64,000 bases of DNA, taken from assembly GCA_944387115.1 (NCBI GenBank), contig CALXDR010000002.1, forward strand, positions 1-64,000. The letters are read 5' to 3'. The notes beneath the pieces are model-generated. The model made no database searches. It saw only the letters and a program-made list of their open reading frames with translations, and was not told where the DNA came from. Positions 51,205 through 63,789 of this stretch are shown here, piece by piece. Both the position numbers and the translations under genes were made by a program. Origin of the DNA: an uncultured Oscillospiraceae bacterium. GTDB taxonomy: Bacteria; Bacillota; Clostridia; Oscillospirales; Oscillospiraceae. Position 1 is the stretch's first letter. Each line of letters begins with the position of its first letter.

Positions 51205-52566
51205 ATGGCAAAAGAGAAACCCCGCACCCTTTCGGGCTTTATGGAGCTGCTTCCTGCGCCCCAGCAGCAGATGGAGCAGCTGTTCTCCATCCTCCGAGAC
51301 ACTTACGCCCTCTACGGCTTTACCCCCCTGGACACCCCGGTGATTGAGTCCAGCCAGGTACTGCTGGCCAAGGCGGGCGGCGAGACGGAAAAGCAGATCT
51401 ACCGCTTTCTCAAGGGGGACAATGACCTCTCCCTCCGCTTTGACCTCACCGTTCCCCTGGCAAAGTATGTGGCGCTGCACTATGCCGACCTGTCCTTCCC
51501 CTTCCGCCGTTTCCAGATTGGCAAGGTATACCGGGGCGAGCGCCCCCAGCGGGGCCGCTTCCGTGAGCTGTACCAGGCGGACATCGACATCATCGGGGAC
51601 GGCAAGCTGGACATCATCAACGAGGCGGAAATCCCGTCGATTATTTACCAGACCTTCACCCGCATGGGCCTGCGCCGGTTTAGAATCCAGGTGAACAACC
51701 GGAAGATTCTCAGCGGTTTCTACGAGACCCTGGGCCTGTCTGAGCAGGCGGGGGAGATTATGCGCATCGTGGACAAGCTGGCCAAAATCGGCGCAGCGAA
51801 GGTGCGGGAGCTGCTCACTGCGCCCGAGGTGGGGCTGTCTGAGACCCAGGCAGACGCTGTGCTCGCCTTCATCTCCATCCAGGGCTCCAACACCCAGGTT
51901 TTGAGCGCCCTGGAGGACTACCGGGGGCGCAGCTCCTTGATGGACGAGGGCCTGGACGAGCTGAACACGGTGGTGCACTATCTGTCCGCCTTCGGCGTGC
52001 CCGAGGAGCACTTTGCCGTGGACCTCACCATTGCCCGCGGCCTGGACTACTACACCGGCACCGTGTACGAAACCCTCATGCTGGACCACCCGGAAATCGG
52101 CTCTATCTGCTCCGGCGGACGCTATGACAACCTGGCGGCCTACTACACCGACAAGCAGCTGCCCGGCGTGGGCATTTCCATCGGCGTGACCCGCCTGTTC
52201 TATGTGCTCAATGAGCAGGGTCTGCTCAACCCCGAGCTGCCCACCGCCCCTGCCGATGTGCTGGTCCTGCCCATGACCGAGGATTTGGCCCCCGCCATCA
52301 CCTTTGCCACCCAGCTGCGCCAGGCGGGCATCCGTGCCCAGCTCTACACGGAGGCCAAAAAGTTTAAGGCCAAAATGAGCTATGCCGACAAGCTGCGCAT
52401 TCCCTTTGTGGCGTTTTTGGGGGAGGACGAGGTGCAGAAGCAGGCAGTTTCCATTAAGAATATGGCCGACGGCGCCCAGGAGACCCTCCCCGCTGCCCAG
52501 GCCATTGCCCACATCCAGGCCGCACTGGCCACCTGCCGGGAGCTGCCCCTCATCCGTGAGCACTGA
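51205..52566 (+). CDS. hisS: Histidyl-tRNA synthetase
   Basis: Class II synthetase, 453 residues. Motif 1 near the N terminus, motif 2 FRRFQIGKVYRGERPQRGRFRELYQADIDI..., the HisA/HisB signature IARGLDYYTGTVYE and SGGRYDNL, and a C-terminal anticodon-binding domain are all present. AAGGAG lies before the ATG. It is controlled by the T-box just upstream and followed after 42 bases by aspS, the common hisS-aspS pair. Confidence 0.96.
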   Translation: MAKEKPRTLSGFMELLPAPQQQMEQLFSILRDTYALYGFTPLDTPVIESSQVLLAKAGGETEKQIYRFLKGDNDLSLRFDLTVPLAKYVALHYADLSFPFRRFQIGKVYRGERPQRGRFRELYQADIDIIGDGKLDIINEAEIPSIIYQTFTRMGLRRFRIQVNNRKILSGFYETLGLSEQAGEIMRIVDKLAKIGAAKVRELLTAPEVGLSETQADAVLAFISIQGSNTQVLSALEDYRGRSSLMDEGLDELNTVVHYLSAFGVPEEHFAVDLTIARGLDYYTGTVYETLMLDHPEIGSICSGGRYDNLAAYYTDKQLPGVGISIGVTRLFYVLNEQGLLNPELPTAPADVLVLPMTEDLAPAITFATQLRQAGIRAQLYTEAKKFKAKMSYADKLRIPFVAFLGEDEVQKQAVSIKNMADGAQETLPAAQAIAHIQAALATCRELPLIREH

Positions 52567-52608
52567 GCCGTACCCCAATCTAAAACTACCAAGCTGGAGC
52601 TGATGAAC

Positions 52609-54414
52609 ATGAGTCAAATTCGCAATTCCCATCGTACCCACTCCTGCGGCGAGCTGCGCCTGGAGCATGTGGGCCAGAGCGTCACCCTGGCCGGCTTTTT
52701 GGAGAACCTGAGAGAGGTGGGCCAGTCCCTGGCCTTTGTGGTGCTCCGGGACTTCTACGGCACCACCCAGGTGGTGCTGGAGCGTGAGGAGCAGATTGCC
52801 ACCCTCAAGGGACTGAACAAGGAATCCACCCTCCAGATTTCCGGCGTGGTGCGGGAGCGGGACAGCAAGAACCCCAAACAGCCCACCGGGGACATTGAGG
52901 TGGTGCCCGACACCATCACCGTGCTGGGCCGCTGCCGCCACAACGAGCTGCCCTTCCCCATCAACCGCAGCCGTGAGGCCGATGAGAGCCAGCGTCTGAA
53001 GTACCGCTATCTCGACCTGCGCAACCCCGAGGTCAAGCGGAACATCGTCCTGCGCTGCCAGGTGGTTGCAGCCCTCCGCGCCGCCATGCAGGCAGAGGGC
53101 TTTTTGGAGATTACCACCCCCATCCTCACCGCCTCCTCCCCCGAGGGGGCACGGGACTACCTGGTTCCCTCCCGCAAGCATCCGGGCAAGTTCTACGCCC
53201 TGCCCCAGGCCCCCCAGCAGTTCAAGCAGCTGCTGATGGCCTCCGGCTTTGATAAGTACTTCCAGATTGCCCCCTGCTTCCGGGACGAGGACGCCCGCGG
53301 CGACCGCTCCCCCGGCGAGTTCTACCAGCTGGACATGGAGATGGCCTTTGCCGACCAGGAGGATGTGTTCTCCGTGCTGGAGCGGGTGCTCCCCCCCATT
53401 TTCGCCAAATACGGCACCTACAACACCGCCTCCTCCGCCCCCTTCCGCCGCATTCCCTACCGTGACGCCATGGAGATGTACGGCTCGGACAAGCCGGATT
53501 TGCGCATTGACCTCACCGTGCAGGACGCCACCAACCTGATGAACGACTGCGGCTTCCCCGCCTTTGCCGAGGGTGTTGTCAAGGCCATTGTGGTCTCCGA
53601 CTTTGCAGGCACCCGCAAACAGATTGACCAGCTGTGCGCCGAGGTGGAGGTGCAGTCCGGCCGCAAGGCCTACTGGTTCCGCATGGACGAGCAGGGCGAG
53701 CTGGTGGGCGGCATCTCCAAGTTCCTGCAAGACCCGGAGAAGAAGGCGGACACCATCCAGCGCCTGGGCCTGAAGCCCAACACCTTTGTGGGCCTCACCT
53801 GCGGCCCCCTCCTGGCCGCCCAAAAGACCGCCGGCGTGCTGCGCAGCAAGCTGGGCGCCTTCTGCCCCAACCACATGGACAAGGAGAAGTACGAGTTCTG
53901 CTGGATTGTGGACTTCCCCATGTACGAGATGGGGGAGGAATCCGGCCAGCTGGAGTTCTGCCACAACCCCTTCTCCATGCCCAACGGCGGGCTGGCAGTT
54001 TTGCAGAAGGCCGCACGGGGCGAGGTAGACCCCCTCACCATCACCGCCTTCCAGTACGACCTGGTGTGCAACGGCGTGGAGCTCTCCTCCGGCGCTGTGC
54101 GTAACCACGACCCGGAGATTATGCTGGAGGCCTTCCAGCTGGTGCGCCTGGGTGAGGAGGATGTGAAGGGCAAGTTCCCCGCCATGTACAACGCCTTTAC
54201 CTACGGCGCGCCCCCCCACGCCGGCATTGCCCCCGGTGTGGACCGCATGGTGATGCTCCTGGCGGGCGAGGAGTCCATCCGGGAAATCATCCCCTTCCCC
54301 ATGAACAAAAACGCCCAGGATTTGATGATGGGCGCTCCCTCCTTTGTAGACCCCAAGCAGTTGGAGGAGCTGAACATCCTGTGCACCCAGCAGGAGCAGG
54401 CGCAGGGCGAGTAA
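52609..54414 (+). CDS. aspS: Aspartyl-tRNA synthetase
   Basis: Bacterial-type class II synthetase, about 601 residues, including the GAD insertion. It has an N-terminal OB anticodon domain, motif 2 FRDEDARGDRSPGEFYQLDMEM and motif 3 GVDRMVMLLAGEESIREIIPFP. An ATG six bases upstream has its binding site only three bases away; GGAG is nine bases from 52609. Discriminating or non-discriminating type cannot be told by eye. Probably co-transcribed with hisS under the T-box. Confidence 0.95.
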   Translation: MSQIRNSHRTHSCGELRLEHVGQSVTLAGFLENLREVGQSLAFVVLRDFYGTTQVVLEREEQIATLKGLNKESTLQISGVVRERDSKNPKQPTGDIEVVPDTITVLGRCRHNELPFPINRSREADESQRLKYRYLDLRNPEVKRNIVLRCQVVAALRAAMQAEGFLEITTPILTASSPEGARDYLVPSRKHPGKFYALPQAPQQFKQLLMASGFDKYFQIAPCFRDEDARGDRSPGEFYQLDMEMAFADQEDVFSVLERVLPPIFAKYGTYNTASSAPFRRIPYRDAMEMYGSDKPDLRIDLTVQDATNLMNDCGFPAFAEGVVKAIVVSDFAGTRKQIDQLCAEVEVQSGRKAYWFRMDEQGELVGGISKFLQDPEKKADTIQRLGLKPNTFVGLTCGPLLAAQKTAGVLRSKLGAFCPNHMDKEKYEFCWIVDFPMYEMGEESGQLEFCHNPFSMPNGGLAVLQKAARGEVDPLTITAFQYDLVCNGVELSSGAVRNHDPEIMLEAFQLVRLGEEDVKGKFPAMYNAFTYGAPPHAGIAPGVDRMVMLLAGEESIREIIPFPMNKNAQDLMMGAPSFVDPKQLEELNILCTQQEQAQGE

Positions 54415-54435
54415 TCCCCCCGCTTCCACAAAAGC

Positions 54436-54477
54436 AAGGACCGGTGTGGACAAGTTTTGTCCACACCGGTCCTTTTT
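54436..54477 (+). terminator. Terminator of hisS-aspS
   Basis: A perfect 18-bp stem (54436-54453 with 54457-54474), 3-base loop and a TTTTTT tail: one of the strongest terminators in the window. Confidence 0.93.
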
Positions 54478-54559
54478 TACGATTTTCAGCCGAATGCCCT
54501 GGGATGTTCCCATCTGCCCGGCAAAAGGTTGCACAATTTCCACGGAAGATGTGGAACGT

Positions 54560-55174
54560 TTACGCCATGCCGGAGGCCAGTGCCTCCAGCGCCGCCTCCA
54601 CCCCCAGGAGGGACTGCTCCAGCGTCATGCTGGGCTGCTGGGGCTTATCCAGTACCTGCTGAGGCAGGTAGGGGATGTGGATGAATCCACCGCCCATGGC
54701 CTGGGGCAGTTCCCGGGCCATCAGGTGGCATACAGCGTACATCAGGTGGTTGCACACATAGGTCCCCGCACTCAGGGAAAGGGCGGCGGGCACCCCCCGG
54801 GCACGGATGGCCCCCACCATCTCCTCCACCGGCAGACGGCACAGGTAGGCGTCCGGTCCCTCCGCCGCCACCGGCTCCCCCCGGGGCTGCTCTCCCTTCT
54901 GGTCGGGTATGGAGAAGTCGTCCAGGTTGATTGCCACCCGCTCCACAGTGACTGCACTGCGCCCCCCGGCCTGCCCAATGGACACAACCGCCTGGGGACG
55001 GTGGGTGCGGATGGCCTGGGCAGCCTGCGCCACGCTCTCCCTGCGCTCCACTGGGAGGATGAGGGAGACCAGCTCCACCCCGCCCAGGGCGGCGGGCAGA
55101 CGGCGCACCACCTCCTCAGAGGGGTTGATGCGTTCTCCCCCAAAGGGCTTAAAGCCTGTCACCAGAATCTTCAT
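54560..55174 (-). CDS. pcp: Pyrrolidone-carboxylate peptidase (pyroglutamyl peptidase I)
   Basis: Cysteine peptidase (family C15) that removes N-terminal pyroglutamate. It has 204 residues; the start [19 protein letters not shown] is typical, the catalytic Cys is in [12 protein letters not shown] and the His in [11 protein letters not shown]. The ATG at 55174 overlaps the end of rnhA. The upstream in-frame start lacks a binding site. Confidence 0.93.
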   Translation of the reverse strand: MKILVTGFKPFGGERINPSEEVVRRLPAALGGVELVSLILPVERRESVAQAAQAIRTHRPQAVVSIGQAGGRSAVTVERVAINLDDFSIPDQKGEQPRGEPVAAEGPDAYLCRLPVEEMVGAIRARGVPAALSLSAGTYVCNHLMYAVCHLMARELPQAMGGGFIHIPYLPQQVLDKPQQPSMTLEQSLLGVEAALEALASGMA

Positions 55175-55620
55175 GCCCCGTCCCCCTTGCGCTTGCGCCA
55201 CTGGCTGACGGCCAATTCATCACACCGGTTGTTGTAGGGATTGCTGGCGTGCCCCTTTACCCAGTGCAGCTGCACCTGATGCCGGTCGCACAGAGCCAGC
55301 AGCTGCTCCCACAGGTCGGCGTTGAGGGCGGGCTTTTTGTCCGACTTCACCCACCCCCGGGCCTTCCAACCCCTGGCCCACCCCTTATCCAGGGCATCAA
55401 TGACATACTTGGAGTCGGAATACAGCTCCACCCGGCAGGGCTCGGTGAGGGCCTCCAGACCCCGAATCACCGCTGTGAGCTCCATGCGGTTGTTGGTGGT
55501 GTTCTCCTCCCCGCCGCACAGCTCCTTCTGGTGGGGGCCATACATGAGGATGGCCCCCCAGCCCCCCGGCCCAGGGTTGCCCGAACAGGCGCCGTCGGTG
55601 TATAGGGTCACAGTTTTCAT
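55171..55620 (-). CDS. rnhA: Ribonuclease HI
   Basis: Degrades RNA of RNA-DNA hybrids. It has 149 residues with all catalytic carboxylates in context: [32 protein letters not shown], the His in WVKGHASNP and the Asp in CDELA. GGGAGGAG precedes the ATG at 55620; the frame is open to 55731 without support. pcp follows with a four-base overlap. Confidence 0.95.
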   Translation of the reverse strand: MKTVTLYTDGACSGNPGPGGWGAILMYGPHQKELCGGEENTTNNRMELTAVIRGLEALTEPCRVELYSDSKYVIDALDKGWARGWKARGWVKSDKKPALNADLWEQLLALCDRHQVQLHWVKGHASNPYNNRCDELAVSQWRKRKGDGA

Positions 55621-55648
55621 GGCTCCTCCCTTCCACAATGAGGGGCGC

Positions 55649-55680
55649 AATGCGGGCGCATCAGTCAGTGCGCCCGCATT
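55649..55680. terminator. Hairpin between gyrA and rnhA
   Basis: A perfect 12-bp stem AATGCGGGCGCA / TGCGCCCGCATT, 8-base loop. The T-rich side (GTTTTCCC) follows on the plus strand, not on the strand of gyrA, so its use as the gyrA terminator is doubtful. Confidence 0.5.
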
Positions 55681-55801
55681 GTTTTCCCAATCTATTCGGA
55701 TAAGTTTATCTGAGTTTTCCAATGTTTCCATGGTTTTTCGTCTTATTTTTTAGACTTCAACCAACTTCAACATCTTCCACACAGTTTTCCACAATCGCCG
55801 C

Positions 55802-58315
<2,514 letters not shown>

Positions 58316-58344
58316 GATCTTTTTCTCCTTCGTGGTGGATGGCC

Positions 58345-60288
58345 TTAGTAGTCCAGGTTTACCGCATACTTGGCGTTGCGCTCAATAAACTCCTTGCGGG
58401 GCTCTACCTTTTCCCCCATCAGCACCGTGAATACCTCGTCGGCCAGCACAGCGTCGTCCAGGGTAATGCGGCGCAGCGTGCGGTGCTCGGGGTCCATGGT
58501 AGTCTCCCAAAGCTCCTGGGGGTTCATCTCACCCAGACCCTTGAAGCGGCTGATGTCCACCTTGGCGTTGGGATTGTCCCCCCGCAGCTCGGCGGAGATT
58601 TTATCCCGCTCCTCCTCAGAGAAGGCCAGACGGGTGGTCTTGCCCCGGGTGAGCTTAAACAGCGGGGGCACGGCGGAGTACACATAGCCCTGCTCAATGA
58701 GGGGGCGCATAAACCGGAAGAAGAAGGTGAGCAGCAGGGTGCGGATGTGGGCGCCGTCCACGTCGGCATCGGCCATAATGACCACCTTGTGGTAGCGCAG
58801 CTTGGACACGTCAAACTCCTCGCCAATGCCTGCCCCCAGGGCGGTAATCACGGGGAGCAGCTTGTCGTTGCCGTACACCTTATCTGCACGGGCCTTCTCC
58901 ACGTTGAGCATTTTACCCCACAGGGGGAGAATGGCCTGAAAACGGCTGTCCCGGCCCTGGGTGGCAGAGCCGCCTGCGGAGTCGCCCTCGACGATATACA
59001 GCTCGGTGAGCTCGGGGTTGTTCTCGTTGCAGTCCCGCAGCTTGTCGGGCATGGCCGCCCCGCCCAGGGCGGTCTTGCGGCGGATGGATTCCCGTGCCTT
59101 GCGGGCGGCCTCACGGGCCCGGTTGGCGGTGAGGGCCTTCTCCAAAATGGCCCGTCCCACGGCGGGGTTCTCCTCCAGGTAGATTTCCAGCTTTTCAGAC
59201 ACGATGGCATTGACCAGGGTGCGGATTTCACTGTTGCCCAGCTTGGCCTTGGTCTGCCCCTCAAACTGCGCCTCGGTGAGCTTGACGGAAATGACGCAGG
59301 TCAAGCCCTCCCGGCAGTCCTCGCCGGATACCTTTTCCTCCCCCTTCAGGATGCCCTTGCTCCGCCCATAGGCGTTGAGCACCGTGGTGAGGGCGCGCTT
59401 GAAGCCCTCCTCGTGCATACCGCCCTCGGGGGTGTGCACATTGTTGGCAAAGGACACGATAATCTCGTTGTAGCTGTCGTTGTACTGCAGCGCCACCTCT
59501 GCCATGGAGTCCTCCCGGGAGCCGGACATATAGATGACATCCTGGTGCAGCGGCGTCTTGTTGCGGTTGATGAAGGTGACAAACTCCCGGATGCCCCCCT
59601 CATAGCACATACTCTCCTCCTGCTCCTGGCCGCTTCTGCGGTCTGCCATGACAATGTGCACCCCGGCGTTGAGAAAGGCCTGCTCCTGCATTCGCTTGTG
59701 GAGCACAGCATAGTCATACACAGTTTCCTCAAACATCTCCGGGTCAGGCTGGAACACAACCTCGGTGCCTGTGTGGTCCGTGGTGCCTACGATGCGCATT
59801 TCCTGGGTAATGCTCCCCCGGGAGAACTTCATCTCGTAGATGTTCCCGTTCTTGTGCACCCGCACCTCCAGCCACTGGGACAGGGCGTTTACCACGCTGG
59901 CGCCCACGCCGTGCAGGCCGCCGGACACCTTGTAGCCGCCGCCGCCGAACTTGCCGCCGGCGTGGAGCACAGTGTACACCACCTCCAGGGCAGGCCGCCC
60001 CGTCTGGGGCTGGATGTCCACAGGGATGCCCCGCCCGTTGTCCGTCACCCGGATGCAGTTTCCCTCCAGAATCTCCACCGTGATTTTGTCACAGTATCCT
60101 GCCAGGGCCTCGTCAATGGCGTTGTCCACAATCTCATACACCAGGTGGTGCAGGCCGGACGCAGAGGTGGAGCCGATGTACATACCCGGCCGCTTGCGCA
60201 CCGCCTCCAGCCCCTCCAGCACCTGAATTTCCGAGGCGCCGTATTCGTGTTCCACCAAGGTGGCGTTGTGTTCCATAGTTTCAGACAT
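58345..60288 (-). CDS. gyrB: DNA gyrase subunit B
   Basis: ATPase subunit, 647 residues. GHKL ATP site ([25 protein letters not shown]), TOPRIM domain [14 protein letters not shown] and [20 protein letters not shown]-terminal [20 protein letters not shown] lies ten bases before the ATG at 60288; an in-frame start ten codons upstream is not supported. Confidence 0.97.
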   Translation of the reverse strand: MSETMEHNATLVEHEYGASEIQVLEGLEAVRKRPGMYIGSTSASGLHHLVYEIVDNAIDEALAGYCDKITVEILEGNCIRVTDNGRGIPVDIQPQTGRPALEVVYTVLHAGGKFGGGGYKVSGGLHGVGASVVNALSQWLEVRVHKNGNIYEMKFSRGSITQEMRIVGTTDHTGTEVVFQPDPEMFEETVYDYAVLHKRMQEQAFLNAGVHIVMADRRSGQEQEESMCYEGGIREFVTFINRNKTPLHQDVIYMSGSREDSMAEVALQYNDSYNEIIVSFANNVHTPEGGMHEEGFKRALTTVLNAYGRSKGILKGEEKVSGEDCREGLTCVISVKLTEAQFEGQTKAKLGNSEIRTLVNAIVSEKLEIYLEENPAVGRAILEKALTANRAREAARKARESIRRKTALGGAAMPDKLRDCNENNPELTELYIVEGDSAGGSATQGRDSRFQAILPLWGKMLNVEKARADKVYGNDKLLPVITALGAGIGEEFDVSKLRYHKVVIMADADVDGAHIRTLLLTFFFRFMRPLIEQGYVYSAVPPLFKLTRGKTTRLAFSEEERDKISAELRGDNPNAKVDISRFKGLGEMNPQELWETTMDPEHRTLRRITLDDAVLADEVFTVLMGEKVEPRKEFIERNAKYAVNLDY

Positions 60289-60348
60289 ATTCTGTGTTCC
60301 TCCGATTGCTATTGTCAAACCAGATGCCCAAAGGGCACCCCCCGCCCA

Positions 60349-60744
60349 TTACCGACCGGGGAAATCACACCCATCGACCGCGTCGTCCTCCCCATCCTCC
60401 AGCAGCTCTGTGGCCCGGATGCGCCGGGCGTCCTTGGCCCGCTCCACCGCCTCATAGATGGCCTCTTTGACCTGCTGGGGCTGGCGCACATTCACCAGGT
60501 CCAGGTGGGGGGAGGTCTTATCCGAGGAATGGACGCACACCGTTCCCACGCCAAAAATTCTCTGCCACAGGGAGCGGGTCAGTTCCAAATCCCGCACCCG
60601 GTAGAGGAGCACTTCCTCCTCCTTCAGGTTGAGCAGCCCCGTCTGCCGGAACAGACGGTTTTCACTCAGGCTGTACTTTGTAAAGCTGATGGGAAGCCCC
60701 AAATGCCGCTTCCGATCCTGCCAAAGCCATTTGGTTTCGTGCAT
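60349..60744 (-). CDS. Bacterial PH-domain (YdbS/bPH2-like) protein
   Basis: 131 residues. The pattern FTKYSLSENRLFRQTGLLNLKEEEVLLYRVRDLELTRSLWQRIFGVGTV matches the bacterial PH domain family; here the domain is free, without membrane helices. The ATG at 60744 has AGGAGGAAGGG upstream. It lies between remB and gyrB. A cytoplasmic bPH protein in this place is not part of the Bacillus order. Function unknown. Confidence 0.8.
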   Translation of the reverse strand: MHETKWLWQDRKRHLGLPISFTKYSLSENRLFRQTGLLNLKEEEVLLYRVRDLELTRSLWQRIFGVGTVCVHSSDKTSPHLDLVNVRQPQQVKEAIYEAVERAKDARRIRATELLEDGEDDAVDGCDFPGR

Positions 60745-60757
60745 AGTCCCTTCCTCC

Positions 60758-61030
60758 TCATTCAAATCGGTCCTGCTCCGCCCGGCGGCGCAGGGTTGTT
60801 GTATTCAGCTGGGAGAGGTACACCCTCTGCCGCTGCGCCCCCTGCTGACACAAGACGAAGGAGCGGGGCAAATCCTCCCCCACCATCACCACTTCCCCCG
60901 CCTCCTCCGCCTGCTCCAGAAACTGGCGGGTGCGGAAGGACCAAGTGGTGTTATCCAAATCAAAAATCCCCAAAATGGTGTCGGCGGGCACCATCACCCA
61001 CTGCCCCAAGTGCAAATACCGGCCCTTCAT
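60758..61030 (-). CDS. remB: RemB-like extracellular matrix regulator (DUF370)
   Basis: 90-residue protein with the DUF370/YaaB opening YLHLGQWVMVPADTILGIFDLDNTT. In Bacillus subtilis remB sits in the same place between recF and gyrB and belongs to the RemA family of DNA-binding matrix regulators. The ATG overlaps the recF stop by four bases. The longer open frame upstream overlaps recF entirely and is not credible. Confidence 0.85.
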   Translation of the reverse strand: MKGRYLHLGQWVMVPADTILGIFDLDNTTWSFRTRQFLEQAEEAGEVVMVGEDLPRSFVLCQQGAQRQRVYLSQLNTTTLRRRAEQDRFE

Positions 61031-62130
61031 ACCAACGCCCCTCCGGAGATGTGGAACACCGCCCCCTGGCGCAGCAGCTCCCGCTTTTCCTCCTCGCAGC
61101 AGGTGATGAACACCTGCCCATCCACAATGCGGTTGAGGACGAACTCCTGCCGCCGGGCATCCAGCTCGGAGAGAACATCGTCCAGCAGGAGCACCGGCCA
61201 TTCCCCCACATCCTGGTAGAAAATATCCCTGGCCGCCAGCTTGAGGGCCAGCGCCGCCGTGCGGGTCTGACCCTGGGAGGCAAAGGTCTTGGCGGGCTGC
61301 CCGTCAATCTCCACCACCAAGTCGTCCTTATGGGGCCCGGACAGGCAGGAGCGGCTGTCCAACTCTGCCTTCCGGTGGGCCTCCTGATGGGCCAGCAGCT
61401 GGGGGAGCAGCTCCTTGGGGGGCGCCTCGGGGTCTGCAACGGCGGACACCGTGTGGTAGTGCAGGGACAGCCTCTCCCGCCCTCCCGAGCAATCTGCGTG
61501 GATGGCGGGGGCAGTCTCCCGCAGGCGTTTGATGAAGTGGGCACGGTAGTGGATGAGAATGGCCCCCCATTGGGCCATTCTCAGGGAGAAGTCGTCCAGA
61601 GTGTCCAGCAGGGAGGGCTTCTCCTCCCAATCCTTTAAAATGCGGGTTTTGCTTTCCAGCAGCTTCCGATACTCTGACATCGCCTGGGCATACCGGGGGC
61701 GCAGCTGACCAATGCAGTCGTCCAAAAAGCGCCGGCGCACCACGGCCCCCTCCCGGATGAGATAGAGGTCCTCCGGACAAAAGCGCACCGTCTGCAGCAG
61801 CCCCGACAGCTCCGCCAGGGTGCGCAGGCGCACGCCATTGGCCAGCAGCTGGCGGCGCGCCCCCCTGGTGAGCTGGGCCTCTAGGGTGATTTCCCGGCCC
61901 CGGCTGTCAATCACGCCCTGGACAAAGGCCCGGTCTACCCCCAGCTGAATCAGCTCCCGGTCATAGCGTGCCCGATGGGAGGAGGCGGAGGAGAGATACC
62001 CGATGGCCTCAAGAAGGTTGGTCTTTCCCTGGGCATTTTCCCCCACAATAATGTTTACTCTGGGGTCAAACTTGGCCTCAAAGTGCAGATAATTGCGGAA
62101 AAAGTCCAGCGTGATACCACGGACAATCAT
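61027..62130 (-). CDS. recF: DNA replication and repair protein RecF
   Basis: SMC-like ATPase that helps load RecA at gaps. It has 367 residues; Walker [15 protein letters not shown], signature region with [15 protein letters not shown] and Walker [13 protein letters not shown]. Its ATG overlaps rlbA, and its stop overlaps remB, so dnaN-rlbA-recF-remB read as one coupled operon. Confidence 0.96.
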   Translation of the reverse strand: MIVRGITLDFFRNYLHFEAKFDPRVNIIVGENAQGKTNLLEAIGYLSSASSHRARYDRELIQLGVDRAFVQGVIDSRGREITLEAQLTRGARRQLLANGVRLRTLAELSGLLQTVRFCPEDLYLIREGAVVRRRFLDDCIGQLRPRYAQAMSEYRKLLESKTRILKDWEEKPSLLDTLDDFSLRMAQWGAILIHYRAHFIKRLRETAPAIHADCSGGRERLSLHYHTVSAVADPEAPPKELLPQLLAHQEAHRKAELDSRSCLSGPHKDDLVVEIDGQPAKTFASQGQTRTAALALKLAARDIFYQDVGEWPVLLLDDVLSELDARRQEFVLNRIVDGQVFITCCEEEKRELLRQGAVFHISGGALV

Positions 62131-62342
62131 TCCACCAGCAGGGCAATCTCCCCGCCCACCTCCACCCGGTCACCGGGGCGGATTTTCTTGCCCCGCATGG
62201 TGCACACCTGGTGGTTGACCTGCACCTGCCCATCCTGAATGATGGCCTTGGCCTCCCCGCCGGTGGCTGCCACATTGGCGAACTTGAGCAGGGCGTCCAG
62301 CTTGATGAATTCTGTTGTAATGGCAATGCGTGCTTCCGTCAT
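62127..62342 (-). CDS. rlbA: S4-domain RNA-binding protein RlbA (YaaA)
   Basis: 71-residue S4 domain ([47 protein letters not shown]). It is found between dnaN and recF in firmicutes; implicated in ribosome assembly in Bacillus. Confidence 0.93.
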   Translation of the reverse strand: MTEARIAITTEFIKLDALLKFANVAATGGEAKAIIQDGQVQVNHQVCTMRGKKIRPGDRVEVGGEIALLVE

Positions 62343-62346
62343 GTGC

Positions 62347-63465
62347 TTATTCCCCCGCTTTCAGTCGAAGAGGTACGACAAGGTACAAAAAGTTGTCCGG
62401 CTCGCCCTCCACCGGGGTAATCAGGCAGGGGGAGGTGGCGGTGTTCAGCTCCATGTGGACCCGTTCTGCCGGTGCGGAACGGACAGCATCCATCAAAAAG
62501 CGGTTGTTGAAGCCAATCACCAGACCGTTGCCGTTACCCGTGATGGGGCATCGGTCAAAGGCGGTGCCGATGGCACTGCGGGAAGTGATGTCCAGGTTGC
62601 CGTCCCCAAAGGTGCAGCGCAACGGGCTTTTCAGCTTCTCGTTGATCATCAGGGAGGCGCGGTCGATGGAGCGCTGGAGGGCGGCAGTTTCCACCTCCAG
62701 AGAAATCTCGTTGTTCTGGGGGATGGTCTGGCGGTAGTTTACAAATTCTCCCTCCAAACGGCGGGACACCAGCAGGGTGTCGCCAATGCGGAAGGTGATG
62801 TGGCGGCTGCCCTCAGTGATGGACACCTCTTCCTCCGAGTCGGAGCAAATTTTTTCCACCTCGCCCAGGGAGCTTCCAGGCACCACAAAGGAGAAAGCAG
62901 GCGCTCCCTTCTTGCTGAGAAATGCTTCCCGGCGCAGGGCCAGGCGGTAGCCGTCCACCGCCACAATGGTGAGGTTGCGCTCGGACACCTCAAAGAGGGC
63001 GCCGGTGAGGATGGGGCGGATTTCATTGGTGCTAACAGCAAATTTTACCTGACAGATCATGCTGTGCAGATTACTCTGGGTAATCACCAGCTGGTTGCCG
63101 TTGTCCACGGCGGGAAGCTCGGGGTACTCCTCGGCGCTGGTGCCCAGGATGTCAAAGGAGGTGGCTCCACAGGTGATGTGGACTTGGGTGTCCTCCGTGG
63201 ACAGATGTACAATATCGTCGGGCAGCTTGCGGATAATTTCACCGAAGAGCCGGGCGGAGAGGACAATGGAGCCGCTTTGTTCCACATTGGCCTCCAGTTT
63301 GGTGATGATTCCGGTCTCCAAATTGTATCCGCTCACTTGCAGATTGGAGTCAGATGCCTCTACCAATACACCTTCCAGAGCAGGAATGGTGCTTTTGGTA
63401 GCCACAACACGGCCGGCAATGGTGACTGCATTTTGCAAAAGGGCTTTTTCACAGGAAAATTTCAT
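62347..63465 (-). CDS. dnaN: DNA polymerase III beta subunit (sliding clamp)
   Basis: Processivity clamp, 372 residues, three repeated clamp domains. N terminus [14 protein letters not shown], ending RLKAGE. The ATG at 63465 follows AAAGGAC. The long open frame upstream (to 63651) runs through the DnaA-box region and is not coding. Second gene after dnaA, transcribed away from the origin. Confidence 0.97.
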   Translation of the reverse strand: MKFSCEKALLQNAVTIAGRVVATKSTIPALEGVLVEASDSNLQVSGYNLETGIITKLEANVEQSGSIVLSARLFGEIIRKLPDDIVHLSTEDTQVHITCGATSFDILGTSAEEYPELPAVDNGNQLVITQSNLHSMICQVKFAVSTNEIRPILTGALFEVSERNLTIVAVDGYRLALRREAFLSKKGAPAFSFVVPGSSLGEVEKICSDSEEEVSITEGSRHITFRIGDTLLVSRRLEGEFVNYRQTIPQNNEISLEVETAALQRSIDRASLMINEKLKSPLRCTFGDGNLDITSRSAIGTAFDRCPITGNGNGLVIGFNNRFLMDAVRSAPAERVHMELNTATSPCLITPVEGEPDNFLYLVVPLRLKAGE

Positions 63466-63789
63466 AGAGAAGTCCTTTCTCTCCCCTCTGGATAGAGGAG
63501 AGGATGTATATATGTCGAAGAGGCAGTAGGGGCGGCGGAAGTTGTGGAAAACTGGGGAAGCGCTAGGGAGACAAGGTTTTCCCGGCTTCGACAACTTCCA
63601 CAAGTTTTCCACAGCCTGCGCAGGGTCCTGGGGGGCTGTGCTGATTTCCACAGGGTTTCACAGCACAATCCGCAGAATTGTGGAACCTTGTGGAGAAAAA
63701 AGGCGCCCCCTGTCCTTGGGTGCACAGTTGTGCGTTTCCCCGGGGCGGGGCGCATTCCGGGGGTTGGGGAGGCCTGAGGGCGCCGCCGC
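63466..63789. other. oriC: Putative origin of replication (dnaA-dnaN intergenic, oriC)
   Basis: 324 bp between dnaA and dnaN with six TGTGGA/TCCACA-centred DnaA-box-like 9-mers: 63543-63551 (TGTGGAAAA), 63594-63602, 63605-63613 (TTTTCCACA), 63644-63652, 63679-63687, 63689-63697 (TGTGGAGAA). The best differ from TTATCCACA by one base; no perfect consensus box is present. A clear AT-rich unwinding stretch is not obvious; the AT-richest part is near 63490-63520 (GGATGTATATATG). The position matches the dnaA-dnaN half of firmicute origins. Confidence 0.7.

Noticed and set aside
51184..54543. Open frame of more than 1100 codons opposite hisS-aspS
   Set aside because: Shadow of two full-length synthetases; no domain, no ribosome-binding site, biased composition.
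58339..61638. Plus-strand open frame opposite gyrB, remB and recF
   Set aside because: Same shadow effect; it crosses several genuine gene boundaries and shows no family motif.
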